64,000 nt of DNA from Saccharina japonica. Lineage: Eukaryota; Sar; Phaeophyceae; Laminariales; Laminariaceae. The stretch is taken from contig MEHQ01001899.1 in NCBI GenBank assembly GCA_008828725.1, forward strand, positions 62,001 to 126,000. The letters are read 5' to 3'. Under the pieces are notes generated by a model. It ran no database searches. It was not told the origin of the DNA and saw only the letters and a list, made by a program, of their open reading frames with translations. The number at the start of each line of letters is the position of its first letter. Position 1 is the stretch's first letter. Below are positions 1 through 12,800 of this stretch, in pieces. A program made the position numbers and the translations under genes.

Positions 1-648
1 TTATCGCATTCGCATCCTGTTTTGCGAGTACTTCGGCATGTAGGACATGGTCTGGTCGTCGCGTTTCGTTTCTCCTGAGTGATGCACCAAGGAAGCGAGG
101 AGGGGTGGTCATGCCGTGGGTGGTCGCAGTGAACCTTGTTCGGGCTTCCCGTTTCGCTTCCGTACGGCAGGGTCTCGACTTCATCGTATTTTATAATCTA
201 CACGCTAAGCAAGTAGACGCACACGTCGGCGTGCAGACAGTTCTAAGCTGTGCCGCCGACATCGTGATCGTATATTTATTGTAGAATGCTGGTTCAAAGG
301 TGTGTTCCACACTGCAGTAGTGCACAATCATTAACACAGCCTCGTCGGAACCAGTTGTGTCCCTGTTCATTTCACCCGGCCGTCTTCAATGGTGTGTTTC
401 TTGTGATAATACGCCTACTGTTGATATTGACAAAGGGCGTGTGAATCTCCCCTAGAATCCTGAACTGCCTTTGTGCCAAATGCACCCAACGCGTGTCGCT
501 TGCGTCAAATAGTGTTTACCGTTTGCATGAGAGTTCGTTTACGACGGTAAATTGTACCAGGTATTTTGATACTTGTTACCTCCGAGAATAGATCCACACA
601 TCGCATTTCATGACGACTAACGGTACTTGGCTCTGCTCCCGAATACAG

Positions 649-819
649 ATATCATGCAGCAATAACACACACGTGACGGTCTCCAGCGCAGCGGCCGTGG
701 AAATCACGTCGGCAGAGGCGTCGACCAAACTCAACAACATCAAGTTCATTGTTGCGGAGAACTCTTCTTTCTTATGCACCGTGCCCCAGCTCGACTGGAC
801 CAGCGTGGAGACTGTACTG
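649..819 (+). CDS. Pmp-like gene, exon 1 of those recognised
   Basis: The acceptor reads GAATACAG and the donor GTGAGT; both ends are phase 0, giving 57 codons. The peptide is rich in Ser, Thr, Val and Asn and contains VTVSSAAAVEIT and IKFIVAENSS, which look like successive beta-helix strands. There is no GGA motif. An in-frame ATG lies at 610, 39 bases upstream of the acceptor, so this could instead be a first exon starting there, although that ATG opens no signal peptide. Confidence 0.5.
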
Positions 820-3800
820 GTGAGTATCTGAAAAACAACAAGAGACTTCACCGGGGCGGAGAAGAGACCCCGGACTCGCATGACCCAAATAGTTGCGGTG
901 TGTCGAGGGTAAAGCTCTCATGGTGAGGCAGGGCGTACTGTGTTGGATGCGCGTAGACGGCCGGTGTTTTTGTCTGCGGCCGTCAAAGCGCACTGCCACG
1001 CGCATGGGTACAAACAGCTCGAGCTTTGACTGGAAGAGGTGGATGGCGATATCACAACGCCCACCGTAGCTGGTTGTGGTATTGAATAGATTGGCCATGA
1101 TGTACGTGGTATAGAGGTATAGATGGTATAGATGGTATAGATAGAGTGGTATCGAACAGACGGGTGCTGCGATAGAGGTAGCACTTTTGGCTGTTTTTTT
1201 TTCTGAATAATCGGGCTCCTTAACCCATATTCGTCGGACTTTCATTTTTTTGTTGCCATATTTTCGATGGTTACCTACAGTAGCTAATGGAATTGTTGGT
1301 CGGGTAGCACTTTTGTTTTTTTTGCAAAATCGGTTTTTGGGTGAGGTATGTTGAGCCCCTCAAGTGACCACCCTTAGAAGGCAGAAAAGTCACGGTGCAC
1401 CTCTATCGTAGCATTCGTCCACACGAAGTGAAGTGTTCGCGCATGTTTTCACCGAATACGTATGTACTATACTGCGAGCTACTGTAACCCTAACCCGTGT
1501 AATAATGGGTCTTGTGGTGCTTGGGTGGCGCTTGCGTGTGTTGCGGTAAGGATTTGTCTCGTTGTGTAATCGGCGCAAACGGGGAAACTACTGCCGTATG
1601 GAGAGTATGGAGGAATTAGGGGGCGTCCGCGAACCTTGCCCCGACAGTACGGTAGCCTTGTGCTCTCGTGTCGTTCTTGGACAATTATTTTCTTGGGGAA
1701 TTCGTCGAGGAAGACCCGAAGCACGGGCGATTGTTCCCGTTTTGCCACGGTGTCGTTTGGTTCGCGTACTCGTACCCACGTCTCAGTTATACTATTGCAG
1801 CAAACCCCCCTGCGCTCAACCGAGAGAATAAATCTGCTGTCCTTAGCTGTCCCTACATATGTCCCACACAAGAGGTCCCTACATTATAACATTATAACAT
1901 TAACCAGTAACTACAGTATACCTTCCTTTGGAGGGTCTTCCACTTTCGTGCCGCGTCCACCGATAAGCATCACTCCCAGAACGCAAACGCGGCTGCATGG
2001 ACAGACGGTCTGATGCATCCGACTGGTTTCCTGAACCTGGCTGTCAGCGTATACTCTGGGGCTAACTACACCTTCGTACGGGGTTACCTTGTCTCGTCGT
2101 ATCAGTCGCAGGACATTTATCAGGTGGCTGGTGGCGCCGCCATGAGGGTTGAGGAAGGGAGTACCGCCACCTTTGCCGAGGACGTGACGTTCAGCGCCTG
2201 CGCCTTACCGGTGAGAACAACCAGGCGACCAAGCAGCAAGACCATGCCGGAACATCAGTATTACGCACACGAAATTGGTGTCGTTTTCTGGGCGTGGTCC
2301 AAAGCAGCACGTGTTTGCGATGTTGTAACTGCTCGGACAGTCGGTGGCTTATTATTTGACAAGGGCTCAATTGCGCGTTTGGAGCAGAGTCTTGCTATTC
2401 AATAGCTTTGAGAGCTACCCTACGGTCAACCCCACATGTCCCTCCTTCCATATTTCTCGTCCTCATGCTCATAAAGGGGGGTGCGCGGTCTCTGGCATCG
2501 CGGCTACTGTAAGAGCCATTGACTAATCTCAACCCTCTCGCCCCCCTGTTGTGCCTGTGTCGTTTGACACGTGGCGGGGTACAGCTAGACGACTTGGGCG
2601 CTGGTTCGAGTGCAGCCATGGTGAACTTGGGCTCGGTGGTGTTCGAAAAATCTTCCACCTTCAAGGACACCATTGATGTGAGCGGGCACACAACATGAAG
2701 CTGGTGCCAAGAACATTTTGTTGTTCTCAGCAGGAGCTTAGAAACAACAACTGCTGCAACAAAGGCTGTTGAGGTCGTCGTGGCGTTGCCTCAACATTGT
2801 CCTTGGCGTTGCGGATGGTTCCTGACGTCATACCGTTATACTGTAGTTTCCGGTCCACGAACAACAACGGCGACACTCTTTGGTGCCGAACGGATCGGCG
2901 GCAAGGATCCCGAACTCCCGAACTGGTCCGAGCCTGAACTTATCGAAATTTTCTTGGCGGGCCGCTCGGCTCTGGCATACTTCGACACCATCGTGGATGT
3001 ATACCTAACCCCACCATGGACAAAATTAAAATCCGTCCGAGAGCCCCTACTGCAAAACGCTCATTCCTCACAACCCACCTTGGCATCCTCGCGATAGATT
3101 GTCGCTTGTTTTTGCGAATTGCATCGCCAGTGACACTGTTGCCCCCTGCCCCCCTTCTCTCTCTCCCTCCAACCGCGCCACGCTGGGATTCTCCGATAAC
3201 AATCGGCCCAGGGTGCAGCGGTGTATACGGGCGGCTCAATGACGGTGAGAAGAGAAGCAGGGGGGGGAGGGAGGGGGTTGTTTTCGTCTGTAACGTTTCC
3301 CATACAAACGTTAAATATTAATAGAGTCGAAGTATCGAAAGTGTCGATACTGAACACGGGAAGCACACGAGGTGTACTATTATGGCCTGGTACAAGCTAC
3401 GAGGTGACTTGCTGAGTGTTATCGTGTTCGTCTTCAAGCAAAGCCTGAATGAAGCACAGGAGGGCTCCCGTTTTTCCGATGCCACAATAAACAATCATCA
3501 GCGCCTGGTCTCGTGCTCGACCGGGGGCAGCTGTCACTCACACCAAGCTATGATGTTGATATTGGAGAAAACCATCATGCTTGTTCGTCGATGGTCGCCG
3601 GCATGTATTGTCAACCTTGAGCTACGTAGAGCCATATTGTTGGCTCCGATAGTGAAAGGTCGGTCCGTGTCGACGGTGCCGAAGACGCCGCCGAGAGAGC
3701 AGTTGCTTGTCGATATTTGCCGGTGTGCCTGATCCTGTCGTTGGTGCTATAATAGGAATAAGTTACCCCCGGATCCACAAGAAATTTCCTGAACTGTCAT

Positions 3801-6800
3801 CGCAGCCACCCATTCGCTCAACCAACGTATATCTAACTACAGTAACTCCCACTCACTCTACCTATTCGCGTGCCGACTCGTTGCATGTACGTTTGCTGCG
3901 CTCAGTTCGAAGGAGACGTGGTCTTCGAAAACAACACGTACCTGAGAGTGAGCAAGCCCCGCAGAATGCAGGAGTCTCCCATTTTCTGTGCAGTGTACGA
4001 GTACAGAGTACTTAGGCGCATGCCATCGTACTGGAACACCCGTCTTGGTTGTATGTGTTGCCTCCATTATCACCGACGGACACACCCGATCGCCCCCTGC
4101 CGTTCATGTTTGTATCGTATAATCGTTTAATTGCTACCAATAGAGCGTCGTTCGGAACCCCCATGCGTGCGGACTGTGTGCTCCTCTATTTCCATGACCC
4201 ATTGGCGTCACCGGTCCCCAAAGTGAGCACAAGTGTCTGTGTAGGCTACTGCTGTATTCTAATGGGTAGTGCTCTATAACCAGTTCCGCTCGCACACTGT
4301 TTTTCGTGTTTCGTGACACCGATACTGACTGTAGTATCCAAGCGGAACCGGAACCAGAGCCGGAACCGGAGGCGGCTTGCATGTGGACGAAGGCTTTGTG
4401 CTATTCAAGGGTGCCGCATCTTTCATCAACAACGAAAAATCGAGCAGGGAAGGGGGCACAGGTGCCGGCATGTTCTCCAGCTCACAGCTCGACGAGCCGA
4501 TGGTTTTTCTGGGTCCGGTGCTATTCAAGGGCAACGTAGGACTGGTGAGTGGGGATAGCTTTCAGCAGTTCAAACACGTGAGTGAGGTGTCAGCTGATGA
4601 TTCGTTTATGCTCAGCACTACAATACTGTGGACATGCCCCTGCAAACCAAGCCGTCGCAACCGACACGAGAAGCCATATCACGACGCCCAATGAGAGCAC
4701 CACACAACAGAACGTCCTACCAATAGTTGTGGGGTAGATGGAGGCAGCTGCTCTGAAATTTTACGCTTATGTGTTGCTTTGTGGGGTCGCAGAAATATCC
4801 AAAGTGCGACGCGTGCTGCGGTAGAGGTAGCACTTTTTGGCTCAATCGTTTTCTGAACGATCGGGCTCCTTAACCCAAATTCGTCGTTGTTTTTCATTTT
4901 TGTGACGACTAATGTTTCAGAGTACACTTCGGTCAGGATATTTCTCATCCGGCAGCACTTGTATTCCCTCCAAAATCATTTTTTGGTGAGGTATGACGCT
5001 CCTTCAGTGAGGAGCTCAGAAACAACATGGTGCACCTCTATCGTAGCACGCATCGTGCCGTTGGATTATTTCGACGCACACTGCGGTTTTCATGCGTAGC
5101 TTCATTCCACGCCCCTTCCCGGACTCGCTCGTCGAACCAAAGAGCACCCAGGAGGTATTGTTGCGACTTCGGTGTCATGTTGTTGCGCTCCTGAAGCATG
5201 TCTACAAGCCTTGCGCTGCATTTCGGAAGACACCGTTCAGGCACCAACTGTTTTCCCGGAAAGTCGTTCGTGTAGGGAGGTACAGCAGTATAGTAGATAC
5301 ATAAATCCCCTCGATGCCACGTTACTACATTAAGTTGGATCGAACGATCGAACGAATGCCCTGGAGCTTTGTCGTGCTCTTCACCATCTTGCAGCGTAAA
5401 TAATCGGCATATGGACCTCCGTTCCGTCTATTGCCCCGACAGAAAGGAGCGTACGCTCTGTTCGGGTCGCAGAAAGTGATTTTCGAGTCGCACGTGACAT
5501 TCGAGGACAACGTCATGGATGTGAGTCACTACACACTACGGTATATGGCAGGAGTCGTTCGCATACATCTTTAGTAGGGTTTGGAGCCAGCCCCTCCACC
5601 CGAATGGTGGAGGTACGATATGTTAGAAATAACCCTTTTGGCGCAGCCAAATGGGCTCCTACTTAGGGAAGCACATCGCATTACATGTCAAGCTCTGCGT
5701 TTAGGAGATATTATACTGTTTGGAAATTTCTTCTCGAGGCGTTGCCTAACCGTGCTTCGGCGAGGAAGTTACTGGTTTCCCCACGAGTGTTCTCCCGCCG
5801 CCCCTTCACACAGGAAGGATGATACGCACACGGCAAACACCTCAATCTCCACCCATACCCAAGCTCTTGCGACTCCCCGAAAGTCGTTGCTCAGTGTTTC
5901 ATCGGCTGCATGAAAAACCAGCCAGCTATTAATAACAGCTGCGAGTCCAAACAGCGACCAAACGACTATCATGCACCCAGCGCCTAGCAGGCCATGAGCT
6001 CCAAGTCGAGCCTGAAAGCACGCGATCGCAAACGACCATCAATACCACGAGCCTCGATTTCTCAGTCTGTAAACAACTTCAGAAACTCCAGTAACGATAA
6101 CACACTGAGTCACGTGGTCGCGCACGTCGTGGCTTGCGGGGCTGTCATGCTGCTGTCATGCTGGCACGCTGCTTGCCCCCCATGGGCACACTCAGCTCAT
6201 GATGTGCGTGCGAAGTGACGGCGCGACGATTTCAGCAGCACTACTAGCGGTTGGAATGGTCCCCTCCGCCCCAATGGTGGATCAATCATATTTACAATTT
6301 ACCAGCTCGTCCGAACAAGCTACGAAACGCGTGATATGATGTGCAGGTATTCAATCTTCTACTCATGCATGCTACGGTAGAGGTTCCCCATGTTTTTTTT
6401 ATGGGGGGGTCACTTCAGGAGCTCTATACCTCTTTTATTAATAAAATATAACTGATTTTGCTTTTGGAGGGAAATAAAAGTGCTGCTATTAAGCTATTCA
6501 TATGCACAATATGTACCCAATGGATATTTCCATGGCTAACTATTCAATGAATCATATTGCAACACAAGAACAAAATTCCGCCAATTTTGTGTTATGAAGC
6601 CCCTCCATCATTCAGAAAACGTTGCAGCCAAAAAAAGGTATTATTATTCCGTTGGGCTACTGGTAAACGTTTAATCAATCACCAATCACCCACCCAATCC
6701 AAGCCATTTAACACTGTCCCCCCCTTCAGAACAGCTCAGAACAGCGTGGTCTTTGGTCTTCGCGTTGGGCCGTACGTTACTATTGATAGTAATAGTCCGA

Positions 6801-9800
6801 AGTTCCTAACAAAAGCTGGGGGCCCAAGGAAGAGGGATTTTCAGATTCTTGGCATGAAAATATATCGATTTTCTCAGCACTTTCATCATAGTCGTGAGAT
6901 TCGAACTCACGACCACTCACGACACTGCAACCCATCCATGTCCTTGGATGGCGGGCTGTGTTTCCCAACAACCAAGCACCGAGTACCCACCAAACCAAGC
7001 AACCAGCAACCCCACAACCTACGTATACGTTTGATACGTGTTTTTTAATTCTCCCATCACCATCGTGTTTTCTAGGAAGAACCGGGAGCTTTATGAACGT
7101 CCGAAAATTACGTGAGCAGACGACGCTGAAACTTGGTGTGAACACTCCTTGAGGTATTGCGAAACGATCGATATATTTGCTATCGCCTAATTCGTTTTAT
7201 ATCAAAGTATATCGTGTGCACAAGATCCCGGATACAGAGTTAAGATACCTGGTACTACGATGAGAGATACAAAATTCTGGTTTTGGGATCCAATTTTCCG
7301 AGTTTCGATCTCAACTTTTGACACGTGATTCAAAGCGCGATTGCGCAGGCATTCAAGTGAGGACATTGCGTTTTCTTTTCTCTTTTTAAGCCTATATTTC
7401 GGCCAAAATGCCAGCTGGATTTTCATCGAAACTGCTTAAACCACGCCACTACGTACCTAAAATGTTTTTTATGTCCTGGCTTGAATAGTTGTGTCATGCG
7501 ATGAAGTCTCCCCACACAAACGTTCAGATCCAAATTCGTAAGACTGAACACCGAAAGTGCATTTGAATGCGGCGTTGTAGTCTTGGCTGGACCAGCTGGT
7601 AGCCCCCCGCCCGCACTCCTACGCGCCTATACCGTGATTGCATCCCCGCGCGATCGCTTCGCCACGCATTCCTTCGTTCCTGTCATATGAAGCGGGAGAG
7701 CTGCTATTAATAGAGATTGTGTACGATATGAGGATCCGTGCTCAGGCGATAGGCACAATATATCTGAGTGTTCGGACGCCGATATTTCCAATGGCGATAC
7801 TTTGCTTGCTTACCATCGCTGCCACCCCGGTCACGGAAATTCCACGTTCAACATCGCAATCAATCGCCGTCTAACCCTCTCCCTTTCTTTTTGTACTTAT
7901 AATTGCCTCGATCTCTCGGGCGAATCACTGTGGAAAAAACTGCGGTAGCCGACGCTGAGCTTCTACAACACGTCGTACGGCGGAGGTATGTTTGTGGGTT
8001 CGTACAAAGAAGTGGAGTTCCAGGCAGGCGTTACTGCCACGGGAAACTCTGCGACGCACGGTGGCGCCTTCTGTTTCGAAAAGTAAGTGTGGCATAGCTC
8101 GTAAAAGACCCCATGCTCGTCGTGTATCGCATATCGCGGAAGACTGGTGACAACAAGATCATCCCACGAAAGAAGACGCTCTCGTGTATTCGCTTTGTGT
8201 TGTCCTGAAGACCGAAGTATTCTGTCTGCGCCTCTGCGTCTATTGCAAACCTATCTCCGTGGCAATGCTATCCGGAGTACGGGCATGTTGGCATTTTTAT
8301 ATTATGGAGTCTTTGATGCATCAAGACTGTTGTACACAGGACGATAATTGCCTTAGGGTTGTGTCGAACCCGCTTTTTAGGGGTAGAATAAACGATAAAC
8401 GATCATCGCGCCATAAACCACGGGTTCCGACCGGGATTTATGAGTCCATGACCATTTGCTGGAACGTTTGACATTCCCCAGCTGATGCTTTGTTTGAGCT
8501 GTAACCGAGGAGTTGAATGGACGCTAACCCTAAGAACAGGGGGCCTCTTTCTCGCAGCCCACCAGAATAGTCCTTGCATCGTTCCTGGGGGAGCCTGTTC
8601 AACGTTTATAACCGCAGACGCTGTGCGCTTTGTGTTAAGCGTATCCCCCCAGATGGGTGCAAAGCTCACCGGGGAAATTGATCTATTTATGCATCGAGTA
8701 CGTCTAAAGCTTCCGGGTACGGGTGAACGGAACACGGGCAATCCCTTAAATCGATAAATACCTGCATGGCGTTCCGAATTAGCAACTTCTGTACAAGGTA
8801 TTACTCGAAGTACATGTAGGCATTTTCGTCGTATACTGCTACCGGAAATCTCTGGCAGCAATAAAGTATAACAAAACGCCAGCACGCATACCATACAAAT
8901 GTATTGCATGTATTCAGCATCCACTCCAATCAGACCCCACTCCGTCCTATATATCCTTGCCCGCGAGTGATGTGTCCTCCGTGCCCCCGTCTTCCTGATT
9001 CTGCGCCAGTTACTGGAGACTACGCTCACAAGTGCTCCTGAGCACGATTGAGGCTTTCGATGGTACAACTTATGGGAGTGGCGGTCGATTCTATAGTTTG
9101 TGCAAGGCACATATGGCGTTACTGTAGTGGTATATACTATAAGCTTTGTGAGCGTCAAGGATTTCCGTCGCTGTTTTAAGCCTTAAAATCCCCTCATATT
9201 TCGCCCTTTCTGCTGTCCCCATTACTTTGGAATTGTTCATGTCGTGTTTCCGTCTGAGTATCGAGTTTTCCTCCCCACCCAATGAACTTGCAGTTTCCCA
9301 AACATCACGATGTCGGGCCCTGTGACCATGACTGGCAACACCGCACAAGTTGGTGGCGCCATTTGGAACGAAGAGACGTGGCTGACGCTCCCTGCCGAAG
9401 CTGATATCTCTAGCAACACCGCAATATCCGGGGTGAGTTCTTGAATGCGTGCCAGAATATTTTGCCCGTCCTAAGTCAAGGAATACGCGAACAGACAGTT
9501 AGTATGGCATCATGAGACATCACTCCCCTAAGGCGGTCTTCTTGCGCGCACGTATGAAATAGCAACCGTAACCCTAACTCTACTCTACCGTGAGCTTCAC
9601 GATGACACCCCTTTGCGCTCGAACGGAGGAAGTGGCGAGTTACGCTTAGATTATTCGTCCCCAACTCATAGCGCCGGGGGTACGTGAAACCTACACGGAC
9701 CAGCCGCACAGGCGTGACGATATCGTGTTGCCTTCAATACGTTACAAACTAACCAGCATAAGCTATGGGATGAGGTGAGGTATAATCGTGTCCAAACCAA

Positions 9801-12800
9801 TACCGACCTACGTTTGGGTTCCGATGCACAGTGCCCTGGAATCCAGTTCCTATCGGGCGAGGTCGAGTTCACAGACGGCGCGACCTACAACACCGCCAGC
9901 CGAGAGCTGTGCTACCTGGGATCGCAAACTGCTACTCCAGTTGACTTGGTAGAAGAGTTTGACTGTAAGAGTTACCTGGAGACAGCCCCCAGGACGCCGG
10001 ACGGAGACCCTTACTTGGTCATCGATACGAGGGAGACAAAAACATGGAATCTCGGGAGTTCTATCACCGGCGGGTTTTCATGCCCCATCAACCTGGTGAG
10101 TTGCTGCCTCCTTAAAGCTTATGGGCTTGTGACCTATGGCCTATGTATGTGGAGTTTGTGTCAAACGTTTTGGAAATCGTGGTTGTTACTATTTGCATTG
10201 TTAAGGCTCCATTTTCCTATTTTGTCGCTCAGGCTCTTCTATTCCCCGCATTCGTTTTCGGTGGCGATGTTGGTGTTGATGAAACCTGAGGCAAAGATCA
10301 TTGAGGCACCTCCGACTTCGTGGGCTGTCACGCGGTTTTTTACACCGTTTGTTTTACAGCAGCATCGATGTTTGGCCGGCGCCTTTCATCCTTTCATCCT
10401 TTGATGGCCGATCCTTGAGGCTCCGAGTGGCACACGTTCGTATACAGTAGGTACTGTATTAACTCTCTGCTGCTCGTCACTCTACCGCCACGAGTAGCTG
10501 CCGCGTCTCCTGCTCCCTGCATGCTCGAAAGTATGTATATCGGCATTGCACGAGGAGGGTTTTCCTATTCCAATGAGATGCCCCACGGTTTCCTCGTCTC
10601 AAATGTTTGGGTATTTGTTTCCAGTACGATGCTTTTTTCCATTAACGTAAATGACCCGTCTTTTTAACCGAAAAAACAAAACTTTTTTTGTCGCTTTTCC
10701 AAGAAATATTTCCGTGATTATTTATTTTCTCCAGTTAAGGCTCCTCCGGAACAACTACTGTATTAAAAGACATTTTCGTGTAGGATCGAGTAGTCCGAGA
10801 GCAAGCGGTTGTTAGTCGTTGCCACAATCTATTATACCTTGTTCTTTTGTTGCATCAGCGACAACGGCAGACAGCGCGAACGACTCCAGCAGCCATCACA
10901 CCGCCCGTTGCTGAAGCTCAGAAGCATCTTGTTACTATTAATATATACTGCTGATGTTGCCGTCGCAGCAAGCGCGCGGAGCTTGTCTTGTCTTGTCTTG
11001 TCTTGTGCGCGGTGTTCAAGCGACCTTGGCGATGCTGTCTTGTGCACGGTGTTCGAGTGAACTTGGTGATGCTGAAACAGTTGTTTCGATGTAACAAAAC
11101 TGCTGCGATTTTGCGGCAGAGTTGACTTGTTCTTGCACCGATCACCCCACGACGCTTACGACTACGGCAGCTATCGGCCTTACCACATCTCCACAGCAGC
11201 ATCGTGTTTCTACTACACATGTTGTCGCACCATCAAGCGGGTAGGGTTGATCTTGTAGTTTGTGTAGTGTTTTAGTCAGCTTGGCTCTTATCAAGAGTCT
11301 GGTTGGATCTCTATGAACCTGCTGTGCGATGGGACGGAATGGGCTTCTTTGTTTGTGAGAGGCCGCCTAGCACCGATCAGGGTTACGGAAGCTGCCCCAC
11401 TGCCAACAAACAACAGCAGCGTGCTTGTACATTACTACTAATGTCGCCGCCGCACCATACGGTAGGGAGTATCCTGTCCGGTATGTGATGCTCTAGGCAG
11501 CTTGTTGTTTCCAAACCCTATTTTGAATCGTACATGTTTCACGCTCTCGCTTCCCTCTTGCAGTTCGCAGCTAAACAGCTCGACCAGTTTGTTTCTGTGT
11601 GTTTTCGAATAGCCTCTCAAAAAGCGGGATGTTTTCTAACGCAGAAATACGACCGAGAACAAATGCTGGATTTTAACGGGGAAAACGGTGTATAAATATG
11701 TACTGTAGTTATTATATAACCTTTTCCGCCGTTACCTTGTTCAGGTATTGTTCGTGAATGGGGGGGAAGAGCTGACGGTTGTTTCCACGGCGGCGTCGGC
11801 GACGATGGAGAACGTCCGTATCCAAGTGCTGGCATACACCAAACTCATCCTTGAAGTCCCCGACTTTACTGTCGCTGGCACCGAGGAGCTGGTGAGAATT
11901 GCCCCGATCATTTGTTAACCCTACTTAATTAGCGGCAGCCACCTTTCTGGCACAAACTATTTGTAAAATGTGTACTGTAGATTTACGGTAGGAGTTTCTG
12001 CAGCGGGTAAAGCACTGCTCAAATCCAAGTTGATGCCCTGATAAAGCCTATGGGAGCTTTAGCAACGTCTTTCCTGGCAAACGCTTTCCCAAGTTGCACC
12101 GAGTGTATCCTTGTTGCATCTGGTAAAGGTTATATTTCGTAGTATACGTAGCGTGTTCGCTGGAAATGGTGCTGGTGCCCGAAGAGGACCCGTGTTTGGC
12201 AAAACGAAACGTTCTTTGTCGTCATGGGTCGACAACCGTGCTTGGTGTTCCGTTGGAAACGCCGACAGGCTTGACCCGCTTAGGTAGGACATTCGTCCGC
12301 TTGAGAAATGAGCGCCTTGACGAAGCTGCAAGTCCTAGGCCTCGCGAATTGTCCCACCCTTCAGAGGTGAATGAGACGAATCTGTGCATGTCGCGTCATA
12401 TGATGTAACTTTTGATGATGCTCGTTATTCCCCTGCCGGGTTGTCGTTGTGCGTGTTCTTCTCATTTGCGCTCGACCTGGAAACGGCTTACGTAGTCGCG
12501 ACGGTTACGGTTCATTGCGTGTAACATAGTAGTGCCAGCCGTACTGCGAGGGGAGACAACCGTCAACTGGCGAACAAGCGTGCTCCAATTCGCTCACGAT
12601 CACCATGTCGTGCGTATAGTCTGCAGAGTCACTCAGTATCAACGTCGCGCATAGTAAGCCGATTCCCCGCATGCAGTGAGTGACGTGCATGGACATAATT
12701 ATCGCCCAATGTCGCTTGTTTTGCGATCAACGCACGTATGTCCCAGATAGGAGGCCAAACGGTGTTTGTTGATGCCTACAGCAGCATGGATGTCATGGAC

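Noticed and set aside
4306-4539. Frame with a Glu-Pro repeat overlapping the exon at 4335-4544
   Set aside because: The alternative frame has two Pmp F-K-G coils, phase-0 splice sites on both sides and agrees with neighbouring exons; the Glu-Pro run is a by-product of a CCGGAA repeat.
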